Source: Pleurotus djamor (lineage: Eukaryota; Basidiomycota; Agaricomycetes; Agaricales; Pleurotaceae). Taken from it: a stretch of 19,744 nucleotides of DNA. The notes under the pieces were generated by a model. That model did no database searches and was not told the DNA's origin. It saw nothing but the letters and a program-made list of their open reading frames with translations. The stretch is from positions 1 to 19,744 of the forward strand of contig JAPEVF010000827.1 in the NCBI GenBank assembly GCA_029747585.1, read 5' to 3'. The position numbers and the translations under genes were made by a program. Shown in pieces: positions 16,154 to 19,744 of this stretch; positions within the stretch are counted from its first letter, which is position 1, and each line of letters begins with the position of its first letter.

Positions 16154-18211
16154 CTATAATTTTGCCAGAAGCAAGCCTATGACAACATATAGAATCGTTG
16201 CAGGAGGGGTTACGATGCAATACGACCAAAAGATAGTTCTGCTGATTAGTCGCTCGAACGCGTCTCCTGATGCAGCTTGAGTGATCTAAAAATAGTGCCA
16301 CGCGTCAATACCAATGTCGTGACATGAAGCGTGTGGGGAATGCTAACTTGAGCTAGTGTCAGTGCCGGCGGCGACGAGATCAATAGTACATTCGCGACGA
16401 CGAAAACAGGACTGCCAAGACGACATCAACACGGTGGCAAGGGATAGAAAGGGAAACACTAACTCGTCAAAGACCTTCGGGATGTCATAGGTAGCACCAA
16501 CCGCCATCAAAGGAATGAGAACCAAGGGTGTCAGGATCATCCTGGCCGCAACGGAAATAATAACCGCCTTGGTCTCGCCAAAGCGCTTCGCAGCGGAATG
16601 ATGGCCTCTCGGCGCTCCGCGGGAAAGCTTGCCTTTCGCAAACAAGTCTCGAACATTCTTGAAGAGGGAGCTAGACGATGACGATGGCACGACACCTGCT
16701 GTCGACGAGACTCCATTCGTCGCTGAACTAGGTTGGTTGGTCTCCGTTGGCGTGGGATAGAAATACGCTCCAAGAACAACGAGGGTCAATGGAATGGAAC
16801 AGTTTCCAGCGGAATTCAGAGCATGCTTGACAGGCTGCATGTGTACTTCGAGGAGATGCTGAAGTGGCTGGTACAGAGCAACAATGACGGAAGCGATAGC
16901 AGCCCACAATGGAACTGTCATGAAATCGTTGAACGCTGACCACCATCGTCCGAGTCGGCGAAGGGCATGTCGGAAAAACACAGCAACCCTGGAAGACGGA
17001 GGGGCAGGAGAATGATGGCGCATCTGAGTTGGGGCAGGGTTCTCCACGTCATAGTCGTCGTCACCATCATCCGATTCATCGCTAGACGGTGTTGTGGACT
17101 CGACTCGTGGCAAATGCGTGGTTGACTCATTTGGAGAGTTGGGGAAAGACTTGTAGAAGGTGGTGCGGCGGCGGGGAGGTCTTGGGGGACGAAGGGTGCC
17201 GTTGCGCAGGGGAGGTTGGTTTGGTGAGAGCACCTCGGAAAGAGAGTCAGAAGAGCCCGGGTCCACCGTAACGCGAGATTCGTTGTTATAGGAATCGAGT
17301 AGGGGGCTTCGCTCGTTGATATCGGCCTCACTTGACGTCCTAGACGGTGTTTCGTCATCAGCGCTGGCCAATAATCTGACCCCATAACTCCATCGAAGCT
17401 AATCCCAACTCCCGTCACAAATAGGAATACAAGGGAGAGATGGATAGAAGACTTACCACCATGCCGAGAGTACTGTACAAAACGAGGTAGGTGAGGGATC
17501 GTCCCACCATTGCGTTCTTGCTGTCCTCAGTGCCCCACTTGAGCCCGGGCACGGTGACAACAAGACTCTGCATTAGGGCGACTGGCAGGGAGTTTGAGTT
17601 CATGAACATGGCCGCCGCCATCGCAAAGTTCCTGAGTGGCCACAGATGTTACATTGACCATGCCGGGACTACGTAGAACGCACCTTTGAGAAGCTTTTAA
17701 GCGAAAAGCCCATCCAAGAACGTATGCGATCGACATGGAAGTAACGGTAACAACAACAAAGAATATTGGTATTATCCATAACTCTTTCAATTTCGCTGGT
17801 GGTAGTCATCAGCACCGACGAAACTTGGATAAAGTGGGAAGGAAACAAGCGCACCTGGGGACAAGAAGAAAGCTACTTTCGAAAATAGCAAACACGGCGT
17901 GAACAAAGAGACGTTGAGCTTGTTGAGTTGCTGTGAACCGTCATATAAACTCGAACTCTCCACGCAGTTCCAATGATGAGCTCACCTTCTGCGTCTTCTT
18001 ATCCAATACACCTTGTCCCGCAAGTACATATCCAGCTATGCATAGCAAGAATACCTCGAGAATTGACTGTCTCACACATTGTCCGAACACAAGCCAAAAG
18101 GGGTGATCAGCGTGAAGCCACAATCGTAAAAACAGTCCTCACAGCAAATACAGTCTTCAGCAAAGGCCATACTGGCGTTTCCAAGCCAGTAGCAATTACG
18201 TCTACATCCAT
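16154..18211 (-). CDS. Auxin efflux carrier family protein (fungal PIN-like / Ecm3), 8 exons
   Basis: Model: exons 18211-18143, 18054-17986, 17930-17855, 17795-17684, 17631-17457, 17398-16464, 16411-16348 and 16285-16154, giving 543 aa. The start is the first in-frame ATG. The N-terminal half carries about five membrane segments, with the family text AGYVLAGQGVLDKKTQK, ELWIIPIFFVVV and AAAMFMNSNSLPVALMQSL. A long cytoplasmic loop (~178-330) is Ser/Pro/acid-rich and contains an acidic dileucine-like ERSPLL (196-201). The C-terminal half has a second membrane bundle (VANVLLISSPPALTLAQITQ, then TIFWSYCIVTPPATILY). Fungal members sit in the ER or vacuole-related membranes and are putative transporters; the substrate is unknown. 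Intron 1 is 88 nt, the longest here. An alternative acceptor 12 bases earlier would add Ser-Ile-Leu-Glu in frame. Confidence 0.9.
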
Positions 18212-19185
18212 CCTGCGGTGACAGTCGGAGGGAAGAAGGAAAGGTGGGACGCAGCAAACATGCAGCACTTTTTCCTGGCGTGAAAGTAACGCGAGAACTG
18301 GCTTGGCAATGCCTGGACAGCTTTCGATCGCCGCCACGTGCGCGACTTATCTTATCGCGGATTATTTCAATCGGGGGACGGGTGGATAAGGATGTAGGCC
18401 AAGCGGGCTCGGAGTGCCTTCGTTATCGCTTTTATACTCAGAGGAATTAGCTTGTCTGTCGTGTCCCCCGCAAGTCCGTAGTATGACGCCGAATGATTCG
18501 GGCTAGTGAATATACTAACTTAAAACCGACGAGCTTTTGCTAATTTCAGAGGACCCCCTGGATGTGTGTCGTGCAAGGGGTTGGCTCTGCCTCGCGATTG
18601 ATGCTTGAAGTGTCTGGCCTTCACGATCGTAGGGCATCGTGTGGACGTACCTATGATACGCACGTCCGTGGCGTCCATATAAGTGAACAAGAAGAGGTAG
18701 AGTAGGCACTTCAACAGCAATTCAACAGCACTCGGAGCTTACCTATATTCCACCTGTCCGTCACGCTGCAGAATCTGGACTTCAGGTGGACTCTCGAAAC
18801 GGCATTTGAATGAAAAAGCTCGTCCAGCCAAGAAGAGCCTATGGGGACGCTACATCTTGCCAGGCGCAGATATGGTATGCCCAGCCATGTTAGGTGTCCA
18901 ACGGAGTCGGGCCCGTCTAGGCCTTCCAATACGAAAGCAAAACAGGAATATCTTGGTTTGTACCATCGTACTTTAATTGTCGCAAACACACCAGGCTCCC
19001 TTGAACCAGATGAATTTATTAGAGGCCATGGAGAGGATTGAGGTGACAAATTATATCAGCGACATCTGAGCGTACGAGCTAGGTAGGTAAGGATTATGGG
19101 TTCATCTTGACTGATGGTTCAACGTATTACTTGGGGGAGGGTTCACAACTCAGAACGAGGGAGCCCAACGGCGGGAACGTCTTAC
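18212..19185. other. 974-nt region without recognisable gene between the PIN-like gene and right repeat arm
   Basis: The left part must hold the promoter of the PIN-like gene. A 10-nt sequence TTCAACAGCA occurs twice in tandem near 18710-18730. The open frame of 112 codons on the minus strand at 18711-19049 has no ATG-led, family-like content. The TATA box in the right repeat arm points leftward into this region, yet the ATG codons that follow it lead only to very short frames. I cannot support a gene here. Confidence 0.45.
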
Positions 19186-19744
19186 CTTGATGGTTTACAT
19201 GCCCGCCTTTTATACGAGCGGCGAGGTCCAGTGGAGATCTAGAGGCTGCCAAGGAGAAGAAAGTGGGCATCGAATTGACTGCAGTTGGTCAAAGACTTGT
19301 CAAAGAATGCAGAACAATGAAGTTGGGTAGCCAAAAACAATCCCAATTTGGAAGAGTGGTCAGAAGAAATCGCGAGTGGACCGAGCATAGATCAGGCAAT
19401 GGTCCGCTTCCGGTCACAAATACGGCAAGTGTGGTAGGGCGATCGGTTGAAAGCCTTGGGCCACTCAATGAAGACGTGCGGTGTCCCGATTAGGAGAAGG
19501 TGGTCGAAAGCTTAAATTTGAGCGGCGAGACCGGAATATTAATGACGTCACGCGTCGTTGGCGGGACAGGGTGACGAGAAAATAAGGAGATAGATTATGC
19601 CAATAGACACTGGGCAATGATATTATATCGGGACATTAGCATGAGGACATGCCGAAAAGCAATAGTGGTAAAAGGGTATAGTAAATTAGTAACGGAGATG
19701 AATCACGAGCTGCCCCATCGAAAAGGAAAGTGGCCAGAAAGAAC
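19186..19744 (-). repeat. Right arm of the large inverted repeat (truncated by window end)
   Basis: The reverse complement of 19399-19744 is identical to 14393-14738. The inner part 19186-19398 is about 92% identical to 14739-14945 and carries an extra AGATCT. The match continues to the last base of the window, so the outer border is unknown. A copy of the TATA box is at 19207-19214 on the minus strand. No terminal transposon motif, target-site duplication or transposase was found. Confidence 0.95.

Noticed and set aside
16918..17418. 166-codon minus-strand open frame in another frame of the PIN-like gene
   Set aside because: It overlaps the long loop exon and intron 5 of that gene; the other frame gives the family sequence.
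14393..19744. Terminal inverted repeats of a DNA transposon
   Set aside because: No transposase, target-site duplication or defined outer end is visible, and the enclosed PIN-like gene is an ordinary conserved fungal gene.
1..19744. tRNA, rRNA, CRISPR or prokaryotic-type operons
   Set aside because: No T-loop-like cores with matching arms, no regularly spaced repeats, and the genes are intron-containing and eukaryotic.

Overview
The window looks like nuclear DNA of a filamentous basidiomycete, probably an Agaricomycete. Introns are very short (44-62 nt, one of 88) with fungal GT..AG ends and CTAAT/CTGAC-like branch sites. The gene content also fits: an F-box protein of mushroom type, a Crinkler-like P-loop protein, a fungal PIN-like carrier and a secreted FAD oxidase. 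All gene models below were spliced by hand from the sequence, using reading frame, splice signals and known family sequence. None has transcript support.

Layout. (1) 1-749, plus: 3' part of a Pro/Gln-rich protein of unknown function. (2) 1222-3015, minus: an ER-type, membrane-anchored alpha/beta hydrolase with a 16-nt microexon. (3) 3592-5014, plus: an F-box gene broken by a +1 shift in a run of seven C. (4) 5250-7380, minus: a five-exon Crinkler/RHS-like protein (P-loop NTPase plus a nuclease-like C-terminus). (5) 7618-11581, minus: a 22-exon mitochondrial thiamine-dependent E1 dehydrogenase, closest to DHTKD1 (2-oxoadipate dehydrogenase). It contains a 6-nt and a 3-nt microexon and one GC-AG intron. 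(6) 12691-14379, plus: a secreted VAO/BBE-type FAD oxidase whose usual flavin-linking His is Asn. (7) 15026-15673, plus: a small orphan protein. (8) 16154-18211, minus: an auxin-efflux-carrier-family (PIN-like/Ecm3) membrane protein.

Genes 7 and 8 lie inside a large inverted repeat (14393-14945 and 19186-19744). Its outer 346 bp are identical in both arms and its inner ~207 bp are about 92% identical. The right arm runs into the end of the window. The left arm starts 13 bp after the stop codon of the FAD oxidase, so the sequence beyond the window may hold a second, inverted copy of that gene. No transposase, tRNA, rRNA or CRISPR array was seen.

The genes do not form an obvious pathway or cluster. 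The strongest observations are the microexons in the E1 gene. The 6-nt exon supplies the Asn expected to bind the Mg-thiamine diphosphate cofactor, and the 3-nt exon restores the invariant Trp-Gly of the WGHNE motif. Both have lengths divisible by three, so skipping either would keep the frame but remove conserved residues.
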